Shown: positions 1 to 5,890 of the stretch, piece by piece
Position numbering within the stretch: the stretch's first letter is position 1
How the letters are laid out: every line of letters starts with the position of its first letter
Assembly (NCBI GenBank): GCA_017458885.1
Contig: JAFSZQ010000037.1
Span: 1-13,641 of the forward strand
Source: Oscillospiraceae bacterium
GTDB taxonomy: Bacteria; Bacillota; Clostridia; Oscillospirales; Oscillospiraceae
Reading direction: 5' to 3'
DNA: 13,641 bases
Program-made: the position numbers and the translations under genes
Notes under the pieces: model-generated
The model's input: the letters and a program-made list of their open reading frames with translations, nothing else
Databases searched by the model: none
Told to the model about the DNA's origin: nothing

Positions 1-2
1 AG

Positions 3-1049
3 TACGCCGCCGCGCGTCTGCTCGGCGCGGACGCGGAGCTGCGAGCCGCGGCGGGGCTGCCCTTCGCGGCGCGCGAGGCGCTGTGCTTCCCGCGCCAGGC
101 GGCGTTCGAGCCGATCCCGCTGCTCGCGGCGCTGCTGCCCGATCTCGCGGTCTACGAGCACACGCCCGTGCGCGACGTGCGCGGGACGCTCGTGCGCTGC
201 GACGGCGGGAGCGTCGAGGCGGCGGAGATCGTCGTCGCGACGCGCTACCCGATGCTCGAGCGTTGGGGCTTCTACCACCTGCGTCTGCGGCAGGAGCGGG
301 CGTACCTGCTCGCGCTCGCGGGCGCGCCGCGCATCGACGGCTGGTATCTCGACGCGGACACGCGGGGCTGGAGCTTACAGCAGCGCGGGGACGAGCTAAT
401 CTTGAGCGGCGGGCTGCACCGCTCCGGCACGGACGGCGGCGACGGGTTCGAGCGCCTGCGCGAACGGGCGAAGCTGTGGTTTCCCGAGGCGAAGGAGACC
501 CGCGCGTGGTCGGCGCAGGACTGCGTGACGATGGACGGCGTGCCGTACATCGGGCGCTACGGCGCCTCGACGCCGCGCCTGCACGTCGCGACGGGCTTCG
601 GGCGCTGGGGCGTGACGAACAGCATGGTCGCCGCGACGCTGCTCACCGCCGAGATCCTCGGCAACGAGTACCCCTACGCCGACGTGTTCTCGCCCGGGCG
701 CTTCTTCCCGTCGGCGTCCATCGAGGCGATGATGGAGGGCGCGCTCTACGCCGTGCGCGGCAAGGCGCGGCGGCTTTACACCGCCGTGGAGCGCGCGGCG
801 GACGTTCCCTGCGGCGGCGCGGCGCTCGTGCGCTGGCACGGGAAGCTCTGCGGCGTGTACCGCGACGAGCGCGGGCGGCTGTACGCGGTCTCGCCGGTGT
901 GTCCGCACCGCGGCTGCGCGCTGGAGTGGAACGCGGCGGAGAAGACCTGGGACTGCCCCTGCCACGGCTCGCGCTTCGACTACACGGGGCGGCGGGTGGA
1001 TCATCCCGCGAAGGCGGCGCTCAAGCGGTTTGAGGAGAGGGAAGTATGA
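3..1049 (+). CDS. FAD-dependent oxidoreductase with C-terminal Rieske domain (5' end missing)
   Basis: The reading frame is open from base 3 and stops at 1047-1049; the N-terminal FAD-binding Rossmann part lies outside the window. The first roughly 240 visible residues look like the substrate/FAD domain of a DAO-family (glycine oxidase-like) flavoenzyme, including the typical late motif MDGVPYIGRY followed by an ATGFGRWGVTNS segment that would close on the flavin. The last 80 or so residues form a Rieske [2Fe-2S] domain: the ligand pairs are CPHRGC and CPCHGS, about 16 residues apart, followed by FDYTG. DAO-Rieske fusions of this type (Bacillus YhfW-like) are known, but their substrate is not, so no reaction is assigned. 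An internal ATG at 168 is not the real start, because homology-like coding continues upstream of it. It converges on the Gx-transporter gene with 10 bases between stop codons. Confidence 0.85.
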   Translation, partial: YAAARLLGADAELRAAAGLPFAAREALCFPRQAAFEPIPLLAALLPDLAVYEHTPVRDVRGTLVRCDGGSVEAAEIVVATRYPMLERWGFYHLRLRQERAYLLALAGAPRIDGWYLDADTRGWSLQQRGDELILSGGLHRSGTDGGDGFERLRERAKLWFPEAKETRAWSAQDCVTMDGVPYIGRYGASTPRLHVATGFGRWGVTNSMVAATLLTAEILGNEYPYADVFSPGRFFPSASIEAMMEGALYAVRGKARRLYTAVERAADVPCGGAALVRWHGKLCGVYRDERGRLYAVSPVCPHRGCALEWNAAEKTWDCPCHGSRFDYTGRRVDHPAKAALKRFEEREV

Positions 1050-1074
1050 AGGGGCGGTTTCAGAAACCGCCCCT
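1050..1074. terminator. Hairpin between convergent genes, likely two-way terminator
   Basis: An 11-bp perfect stem (1050-1060 with 1064-1074, loop CAG) lies directly after the oxidoreductase stop codon and covers the last codons of the minus-strand Gx gene. Only short T-rich stretches follow on either strand (CGCTTTC on plus, TTCATACTT on minus), so termination efficiency is uncertain, but position and symmetry suggest it serves both genes. Confidence 0.7.
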
Positions 1075-1554
1075 CGCTTTCATGAGCAGACCCTGCGCCG
1101 CCAGCCCCGTGAACAGCCCCGTCGCCATGCCCGCGAGCAGCAGCGCGGGGAGATAGACCAGCACCGCCGCCGTGCCGTACACGGCGACGCAGACCGCCAT
1201 CTGTCCCAGATCGTGCGCCATCGCGCCGAGCACGCCGCAGACCCAGAGCTGCTTCTCCGTCAGGAGCTTCCGCAGGGGGAGCGTCACGAGCCAGCACAAA
1301 AGCCCGCCGCCGAGCGAGAAGAGCAGCGTCACCGCGGAGCCCGCGAACATACCGCCCAGCAGCACGCGCGTCAGCAGCACGAGCAGCGCGTCGCGCGCGC
1401 CGTAACGGAACAGGACGTACACCGTCACGATGTTCGCAAGCCCCAGCTTGACGCCCGGGATCGGCACGGGCGGCGGGAGCTGCGCCTCGACGGTGAAGAG
1501 GATCAGCGCCGCCGCCGTCAGCAGCGCGAGGCGGGTCAGCCGTTTCGTATCCAT
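1060..1554 (-). CDS. Gx transporter family membrane protein (heptaprenyl diphosphate synthase component I-like)
   Basis: 164 residues, very hydrophobic, with about five membrane segments. The conserved stretch PIPGVKLGLANIVTVYVL near residues 30-50 is the hallmark of the Gx_transp / Hpre_diP_synt_I family, whose members resemble small-substrate binding components of ECF-type transporters; the old name as a prenyl synthase subunit is not a demonstrated function here. It starts 10 bases after the NusG-II gene ends, with a good ribosome site (GAGGGCGG on the minus strand), so the two genes form one transcript. This pair of families often occurs together near flavin- or quinone-linked redox genes in Firmicutes and, from memory, corresponds to the eetA/eetB pair of the Listeria flavin-based electron transfer locus. 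No other redox-export genes are visible next to it. Confidence 0.85.
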   Translation of the reverse strand: MDTKRLTRLALLTAAALILFTVEAQLPPPVPIPGVKLGLANIVTVYVLFRYGARDALLVLLTRVLLGGMFAGSAVTLLFSLGGGLLCWLVTLPLRKLLTEKQLWVCGVLGAMAHDLGQMAVCVAVYGTAAVLVYLPALLLAGMATGLFTGLAAQGLLMKARGGF

Positions 1555-1564
1555 CGCGCCGCCC

Positions 1565-1939
1565 TCACCGCGTCGCGGCGTCGGCGTCCGCCGCGCCCTT
1601 GAGCGAAATGACGAGCCCGTGCGGCGCGCACACGATGGGCGACGCCTGATCGGACAGCCAGCCCTGACGCACGCAGGTCTGATCGGGGCAGTCGGCGTCC
1701 GAAACGCGGATGCGCCCGGGCTCGACGGAGACGACGTTGCGGCCGCCGTCGGGGGTCTCGACGGTGAAGCTGTACGCCTCCGCGACGCGGGAGAGGTCGA
1801 TCTCCCGCAGCACGACGCCGTCCAGCACGACCTGCGCGACGGCGCTCTCGCGCCGCGCCGAAAGGGTATAACAGGTCGCGGCGGCGAGCAGGATCGCCGC
1901 CGCCGCGAGCAGGATGATCCATGTGCGTGTTTTGAGCAT
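1565..1939 (-). CDS. NusG domain II-containing membrane-anchored protein
   Basis: 124 residues. One N-terminal hydrophobic segment (about residues 8-25) anchors the protein, with the rest predicted outside the membrane. The soluble part carries the NusG_II family pattern: VSDADCPDQTCVRQGW followed by IVCAPHGLVISL. The three cysteines in these motifs are conserved in the family, but their role is not established. The start at 1937-1939 is supported by GGAG nine bases upstream. It is the first gene of a two-gene minus-strand unit with the Gx transporter-like protein and has its own strong promoter at 1975-2003. The name reflects the fold only; it is not the transcription factor NusG. Confidence 0.85.
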   Translation of the reverse strand: MLKTRTWIILLAAAAILLAAATCYTLSARRESAVAQVVLDGVVLREIDLSRVAEAYSFTVETPDGGRNVVSVEPGRIRVSDADCPDQTCVRQGWLSDQASPIVCAPHGLVISLKGAADADAATR

Positions 1940-1974
1940 GGCCGGATACTCCGTTGGTGAGATTACTGAAAATC

Positions 1975-2003
1975 AGTATAAAATGCGGGCGGGATTTTGT
2001 CAA
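1975..2003 (-). promoter_or_regulatory. Sigma-A type promoter for the NusG-II/Gx unit
   Basis: On the minus strand a perfect -35 TTGACA (2003-1998) and a -10 TATACT (1980-1975) are separated by 17 bases. Transcription should begin near 1968, about 30 bases before the NusG-II start codon. Confidence 0.75.
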
Positions 2004-2006
2004 TCG

Positions 2007-2038
2007 GGGACGCACATCTTGTGTCCGAGGGCGCACAT
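2007..2038. promoter_or_regulatory. Repeat elements between divergent promoters, possible operator
   Basis: CGCACAT occurs at 2011-2017 and again at 2032-2038, 21 bases apart (two helical turns) and in the same orientation. The first copy also sits in an imperfect palindrome, GGACGCA (2008-2014) against TGTGTCC (2019-2025). The block lies exactly between the two -35 boxes, a usual place for a shared regulator. No known regulator motif was recognised. Confidence 0.3.
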
Positions 2039-2043
2039 AACTC

Positions 2044-2073
2044 TTGACACTGCGCCATATATTGCGATAGAAT
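2044..2073 (+). promoter_or_regulatory. Sigma-A type promoter for the ribozyme-nagB-glmM operon
   Basis: A perfect -35 TTGACA (2044-2049) and -10 TAGAAT (2068-2073) are separated by 18 bases. Transcription should start near 2080, about 48 bases before the ribozyme cleavage site, giving the ribozyme a short 5' leader. Confidence 0.75.
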
Positions 2074-2095
2074 ACCAATAGTTTCCATAAAACCG

Positions 2096-2113
2096 CCTTC
2101 TCCCGTGAGGAGG
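2096..2113 (+). other. Leader hairpin upstream of the ribozyme
   Basis: CCTTCTC (2096-2102) pairs with GAGGAGG (2107-2113) around a CCGT loop, with one G-U pair; flanking AAA and TTT can extend it past a bulge. It forms about 15 bases from the predicted transcript start and lies on the fragment that ribozyme cleavage removes. It may protect the 5' end of the uncleaved message. It could also be incidental. Confidence 0.4.
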
Positions 2114-2127
2114 TTTGGAGAGCGGTT

Positions 2128-2258
2128 AGCGCCGGGCCCGACAAGTGGGTGACGAGGGGTGGCAGTTATCGAACCATTCGGCGGATTCTGCCACGGCAGG
2201 CGGCGGGTCGTCAAGGGGAGAGCAAAAAGCGGAATGAAAACCGTAACAGAGGCTCCCC
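2128..2258 (+). ncRNA. glmS ribozyme (glucosamine-6-phosphate-responsive self-cleaving riboswitch)
   Basis: The conserved core is present in order: AGCGCC (2128-2133), GACGAGG (2151-2157), ATCGA (2168-2172) and TTCGGCGGAT (2178-2187), matching known Bacillus and Thermoanaerobacter glmS ribozymes. Cleavage should fall between A2128 and G2129. The expected helices can be drawn: a short P1 (2136-2139 with 2147-2150), P2.1 (2159-2165 with 2188-2194), P3 starting near 2195, P4 (GGGGAG 2215-2220 with CTCCCC 2253-2258) and P4.1 (2230-2232 with 2241-2243), with the usual GCAAAA and ACAGAG joining segments. In this class GlcN6P acts as cofactor for self-cleavage, and the cleaved mRNA is degraded, so the downstream operon should be switched off when GlcN6P is plentiful. 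The next gene is nagB, not glmS. Confidence 0.93.
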
Positions 2259-2284
2259 GAACGCCGCGACTATTTTGATGATAC

Positions 2285-2298
2285 GGCGCTTTTGCGCC
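2285..2298 (+). other. Small hairpin before the nagB ribosome site
   Basis: GGCGC-TTTT-GCGCC folds into a 5-bp hairpin ending two bases before the AAGGAG ribosome site of nagB. It may keep the site open or be a remnant; no T-run follows, so it is not a terminator. Confidence 0.35.
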
Positions 2299-2310
2299 AA
2301 AGGAGCCTAT

Positions 2311-3102
2311 ATGAGAGTCGTTATTCAGGAGAATTACGAGAACATGAGCCTGTGGGCGGCGCGCTACATCGCGGGCAGGATCAACGCGCACAAGGAGCCG
2401 CGCCCCTTCGTGCTGGGGCTGCCGACGGGGTCGTCCCCCATCGGCGTGTACAAAGAGCTCGCGCGCATGAACAAGGCGGGCGAGGTGTCGTTCGCGAACG
2501 TCGTGACGTTCAACATGGACGAGTACGTGGGGCTGCCGCACGAGCACGACCAGAGCTACTGGTACTTCATGCACGACAACTTCTTCGACCATCTCGTCGA
2601 CATGAAGCCGGAGAACATCAACATCCTCAACGGCATGGCGAGCGATCCCGAAGCCGAGTGCGCGCGCTACGAGGCGAAGATCGCGTCCTACGGCGGCATC
2701 GACCTCTTCATGGGCGGCATCGGCGTGGACGGGCACATCGCGTTCAACGAGCCGTTCACGAGCCTCGCGTCCCGCACGGGGCTGCGCGCGCTGACGACCG
2801 ACACGCGCATCGTCAACAGCCGCTTCTTCGGGAACGATCCCGAAAAAGTCCCCGCCTACGCGCTCTCCGTCGGCGTCGGCACGGTGACGGATTCCAAGGA
2901 AGTCCTCATCCTCATCAACGGGCACAACAAGGCGCGCGCGCTCGCCGCGACGGTGGAGGGCAGCGTCAGCCACAAGTGGACGTGCAGCGCGCTCCAGATG
3001 CACAACGGCGCGATCATCGCCTGCGACGAGGCGGCGTGCGGCGAGCTGACCGTGGACACTTACAAGTATTTCCTCGACATCGAGAAGAAGGAGAGGCTGT
3101 AA
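2311..3102 (+). CDS. nagB: Glucosamine-6-phosphate deaminase/isomerase, possibly acting in the synthetic direction
   Basis: 263 residues, the usual length for NagB. The enzyme interconverts glucosamine-6-phosphate with fructose-6-phosphate plus ammonia in the cytoplasm. Visible active-site motifs: [12 protein letters not shown] for phosphate binding (35-47), FNMDEYVGL with catalytic Asp70, and [14 protein letters not shown] with Asp140, His142 and Glu147 (E. coli Asp72, Asp141, His143, Glu148). The start at 2311 has AAGGAG five bases before it; an in-frame ATG at 2149 lies inside the ribozyme and is rejected. It is the first gene of a tight operon with a GlcN1P acetyltransferase-like gene (3-base gap) and glmM, behind a glmS ribozyme. 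Family knowledge says NagB is usually catabolic. The context here suggests instead ammonia-dependent GlcN6P synthesis; this direction is inferred, not shown. Confidence 0.93.
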   Translation: MRVVIQENYENMSLWAARYIAGRINAHKEPRPFVLGLPTGSSPIGVYKELARMNKAGEVSFANVVTFNMDEYVGLPHEHDQSYWYFMHDNFFDHLVDMKPENINILNGMASDPEAECARYEAKIASYGGIDLFMGGIGVDGHIAFNEPFTSLASRTGLRALTTDTRIVNSRFFGNDPEKVPAYALSVGVGTVTDSKEVLILINGHNKARALAATVEGSVSHKWTCSALQMHNGAIIACDEAACGELTVDTYKYFLDIEKKERL

Positions 3103-3105
3103 GCG

Positions 3106-3765
3106 ATGGTCACGATCCAAGAGCTTTTCGACCTCGACCACACGCTCGCAAAGGACTATCTCGCGCGGTTCACCTACCCGTGGGAGGCGCTCAAGGGCAT
3201 CAAGGACTTCATCCTCGCCCTCGGCCCCACGCTGGGGGAGGAGTACGAGGAGGTCAGCGAGCACGTCTGGGTACATAAGACGGCAAAGGTCTTTCCGAGC
3301 GCCTACCTCGGCGCGCCGTGCATCATCGGGGCGAACACCGAGGTGCGCCACTGCGCGTTTATCCGCGGCAGCGCGCTCGTCGGCGCGGACTGCGTGGTGG
3401 GCAACAGCGTGGAGCTGAAGAACGTCATCCTCTTCGACCACGTCCAGACCCCGCATTACAACTACGTCGGGGACAGCATCCTCGGCTACTACAGCCACAT
3501 GGGCGCGGGCAGCATCACGTCCAACGTCAAGTCCGACAAGCAGCTTGTCGTCGTGCGCGACGGCGCGGAGCGCGTGGAGACGGGCATCAAGAAGTTCGGC
3601 GCGATGCTCGGCGACCACGTCGAGGTCGGCTGCAACGCGGTGTGCAACCCGGGCACGGTCATCGGGCGGCGCAGCAGCGTGTATCCCACGTCCTGCGTGC
3701 GCGGCGTCGTGCCCGCGGACAGCATTTGGAAGGACGACGGCACGGTCGTCCAAAGGAGGGCGTAA
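3106..3765 (+). CDS. GlmU C-terminal-like hexapeptide acetyltransferase, probable glucosamine-1-phosphate N-acetyltransferase
   Basis: 219 residues. After a roughly 50-residue helical N-terminus the protein is a left-handed beta-helix built of hexapeptide repeats (for example LGAPCIIGANTEV and LVGADCVVGNSV, about 65-105). The segment HYNYVGDSILGYYSHMGAGSIT (split here as residues 117-138) aligns with the acetyltransferase active site of GlmU, placing His117 at the catalytic E. coli His363 and keeping the Tyr-x-Gly-Asp that follows. The GlmU uridylyltransferase half, with its LAAGxGTRM signature, is absent. Such proteins are often loosely named UDP-N-acetylglucosamine pyrophosphorylase, but without that domain only acetylation (GlcN1P to GlcNAc1P with acetyl-CoA) is plausible. 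It lies between nagB and glmM, overlapping the glmM start by one base. Another sugar acyl acceptor remains possible. Confidence 0.8.
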   Translation: MVTIQELFDLDHTLAKDYLARFTYPWEALKGIKDFILALGPTLGEEYEEVSEHVWVHKTAKVFPSAYLGAPCIIGANTEVRHCAFIRGSALVGADCVVGNSVELKNVILFDHVQTPHYNYVGDSILGYYSHMGAGSITSNVKSDKQLVVVRDGAERVETGIKKFGAMLGDHVEVGCNAVCNPGTVIGRRSSVYPTSCVRGVVPADSIWKDDGTVVQRRA

Positions 3766-5111
3766 TGGGCAAGTATTTCGGCACCGACGGGTTCCGCGGC
3801 GAGGCGAACCAAAGCCTGACCTTCGACCACGCGATCAAGATCGGGCGCTTCCTCGGCTGGTACTACGGCGCGAACCAGGGCAAAAAGGCGAAGGTCGTCA
3901 TCGGCAAGGACACGCGCCGCTCCAGCTATCTATTCGAGTACGCGCTGTGCACGGGGCTCATGGCGAGCGGCGCGGACGCCTACATCATGCACGTCACGAC
4001 CACGCCGTCCGTCGCTTACATCACGCGCGTGGACGACTTCGACTGCGGCATCATGATCTCCGCGTCGCACAACCCGTTCTACGACAACGGCATCAAGCTG
4101 CTCAACGGGCAGGGCGAGAAGATGGACGAGGAGACCATTCTCAAGGTCGAGGACTACATCGACGGCAAGCTGGAGATCCCCATCGCGCAGCGGGCGGAGA
4201 TCGGGCGCACCGTGGACTACGTCGCGGGGCGCAACCGCTACATCGGGCATCTCATCTCGATGTCCAAGTACAGCTTCAAGGACGTGAAGGTGGGCTTGGA
4301 CGTGGCGAACGGCGCGGCGTGGCAGATCGCCAAGGCGGTCTTCGACGCGCTCGGCGCGAAGACCTACGTGATGAACGACGCGCCCGACGGCTACAACATC
4401 AACACCGACTGCGGCTCCACGCACATCGAGCATTTGCAGAAGTTCGTCGTGGACAATCAGCTCGACGTGGGCTTTGCCTACGACGGCGACGCCGACCGCT
4501 GCCTCTGCGTGGACGAGAAGGGCGGCGTCGTCACCGGCGACCATATCCTCTACGTCTACGGGCTTTACATGAAGGAGCGCGGTAAGCTGCTCAACAACAC
4601 GGTCGTGACGACCGTGATGAGCAACTTCGGGCTTTACAAGGCGCTCGACAAGGCCGGCATCGGCTACGAAAAGACCAAGGTCGGCGACAAGTACGTCTAT
4701 GAGAATATGGTGCAGAACGGCCACCGCATCGGCGGCGAGCAGTCGGGACACATCATTTTCTCGAAGTACGAGACCACGGGCGACGGCATCCTCACCAGCC
4801 TCAAGATGATGGAGGTGCTGCTCGCGAAAAAGAAGCCGATGAGCGAGCTTGCCGCGCCTGTCGTGTTCTACCCGCAGGTCTTGAAGAACGTCCGCGTCAA
4901 GAGCAAACCCGACGCGCAGAACGACCCCGACGTTCAGGCGGCGGTGAAAAAGGTCGCGGACGCGCTCGGCGACGAGGGGCGCATCCTCGTGCGCGAATCC
5001 GGCACGGAGCCGGTCATCCGCGTGATGGTCGAGGCGGGCAGCGACGCCGTCTGCGAGAAGTATGTGGACGAGGTCGTCGCGGTCATCCGGGCAAAGGGAC
5101 ACATGGCGTAA
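3765..5111 (+). CDS. glmM: Phosphoglucosamine mutase
   Basis: 448 residues, the standard GlmM length. It converts GlcN6P to GlcN1P on the way to UDP-GlcNAc, peptidoglycan and other envelope sugars. The start MGKYFGTDGFRG is typical of GlmM. ISASHNPFYDNGIK carries the phosphorylated Ser101; DGDADRC (240-246) binds Mg; GGEQSGH (323-329) contacts the sugar; and RESGTEPVIRVM (410-421) is the phosphate-binding loop. The ATG overlaps the previous stop as TAATG, with GGAGG six bases upstream, so translation is coupled. The frame is open back to 3318 but that part is the shadow of the acetyltransferase gene. With nagB and the beta-helix acetyltransferase it supplies three consecutive steps from fructose-6-phosphate to GlcNAc1P, if NagB runs in reverse. 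A strong terminator follows. Confidence 0.95.
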   Translation: MGKYFGTDGFRGEANQSLTFDHAIKIGRFLGWYYGANQGKKAKVVIGKDTRRSSYLFEYALCTGLMASGADAYIMHVTTTPSVAYITRVDDFDCGIMISASHNPFYDNGIKLLNGQGEKMDEETILKVEDYIDGKLEIPIAQRAEIGRTVDYVAGRNRYIGHLISMSKYSFKDVKVGLDVANGAAWQIAKAVFDALGAKTYVMNDAPDGYNINTDCGSTHIEHLQKFVVDNQLDVGFAYDGDADRCLCVDEKGGVVTGDHILYVYGLYMKERGKLLNNTVVTTVMSNFGLYKALDKAGIGYEKTKVGDKYVYENMVQNGHRIGGEQSGHIIFSKYETTGDGILTSLKMMEVLLAKKKPMSELAAPVVFYPQVLKNVRVKSKPDAQNDPDVQAAVKKVADALGDEGRILVRESGTEPVIRVMVEAGSDAVCEKYVDEVVAVIRAKGHMA

Positions 5112-5116
5112 AAGAG

Positions 5117-5146
5117 CGGCGGCGGGCATACCCCGCCGCCGTTTTT
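5117..5146 (+). terminator. Rho-independent terminator of the nagB-glmM operon
   Basis: A 10-bp perfect GC stem (5117-5126 with 5132-5141) with a CATAC loop is followed by five Ts (5142-5146), six bases after the glmM stop. Confidence 0.93.
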
Positions 5147-5188
5147 CATAGGATTTACCACTCAAAACAAAAGGGGTAGGGGAGTCCT

Positions 5189-5800
5189 ATGGAATCGTGT
5201 CAGAACTATGTGGAGCTTTGGGGCGTCGCGGAGGCGGAGCCGGTCTTTTCCCACGAGAACCACGCGCAGCGGTTTTACAAGTTCCCGCTGCGCGTAGACC
5301 GCCTCTCCGGTCAGGCGGACCGCCCGAACGTCGTCGTGAGCGAGAGCCTGCTGGGGAAGACGGGCGTTGCGGCGGGGGACAGCCTGCGCGTCGTGGGGCA
5401 GCTCCGCTCGTTCAACAACAAGAGCGGGCAGGGCAGCCGCCTCGTCATCACCGTGCTCGCGCAGGAGCTGGAGGCGGGCGACGGCGGCTTTTTCAACCGC
5501 ATCCTGCTCTCCGGCGTCATCTGCAAGCAGCCGTACCTGCGCCGCACGCCGCTGGGGCGGAGCATCTGCGACGTGATCCTCGCCGTCAACCGCCACTACG
5601 GACGGGCGGACTACCTGCCGTGCATCGCGTGGGGGCAGGTGGCGTCCGCCGTCGCGGAGATGGGCGTGGGCGACCGCCTCGCGCTCGAAGGGCGCGTGCA
5701 GAGCCGCGCGTACACCAAGATGCTCGACAGCGGCCCCGTGGAGCGCGTGGCGTTCGAGGTCAGCATCATGCAACTGGTAGACAACGAAAACGAGCCGTAA
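5189..5800 (+). CDS. Single-stranded DNA-binding protein-like, two OB folds
   Basis: 203 residues. Residues 1-97 look like a divergent first OB fold and 103-197 like a second one closer to classical SSB: LRRTPLGRSICDVILAVNR, then DYLPCIAWGQVA, then GDRLALEGRVQSR match the SSB pattern of strand, loop and GDxxxxxGRxxxR segment. Classical bacterial SSBs have one OB fold per subunit and end in an acidic tail with a DDDIPF-type tip that recruits partners; this protein ends LVDNENEP and lacks that tip. It may therefore be an accessory SSB paralogue rather than the main replication SSB, which would sit elsewhere. The ATG has GGGGAG four bases upstream. No clear promoter was seen in the short gap behind the glmM terminator. 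Its stop codon is part of its own terminator. Confidence 0.8.
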   Translation: MESCQNYVELWGVAEAEPVFSHENHAQRFYKFPLRVDRLSGQADRPNVVVSESLLGKTGVAAGDSLRVVGQLRSFNNKSGQGSRLVITVLAQELEAGDGGFFNRILLSGVICKQPYLRRTPLGRSICDVILAVNRHYGRADYLPCIAWGQVASAVAEMGVGDRLALEGRVQSRAYTKMLDSGPVERVAFEVSIMQLVDNENEP

Positions 5801-5815
5801 CGGCTCGTTTTCGTT
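5783..5815 (+). terminator. Terminator whose loop is the stop codon of the SSB-like gene
   Basis: A 15-bp perfect inverted repeat (5783-5797 with 5801-5815) encloses exactly TAA, the stop codon at 5798-5800. The left arm encodes the last five residues and the right arm ends in a T-rich part, with further Ts at about 5819-5822. Confidence 0.85.
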
Positions 5816-5826
5816 CACTTTTGCAA

Positions 5827-5855
5827 TTGTCAGCGCGGCGCGCGTGTGCCATAAT
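5827..5855 (+). promoter_or_regulatory. Promoter of the serA-type gene
   Basis: TTGTCA (5827-5832), 17 bases, then CATAAT (5850-5855). Transcription would begin near 5862, about 30 bases before the start codon. Confidence 0.6.
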
Positions 5856-5890
5856 GGGGAACAGCCTGAACGAAAAGGAAGCGTTTTCCC

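Noticed and set aside
2149-2310. Upstream in-frame start codon for nagB
   Set aside because: It lies inside the glmS ribozyme, has no ribosome site, and would add 54 residues not seen in NagB. The ATG at 2311 has AAGGAG at the right distance.
1963-3753. Long minus-strand open frame opposite nagB and the acetyltransferase gene
   Set aside because: It is Val/Arg/Ala/His-rich, typical of the antisense frame of GC-rich coding sequence. It runs across the ribozyme and promoters, and the plus-strand genes are certain.
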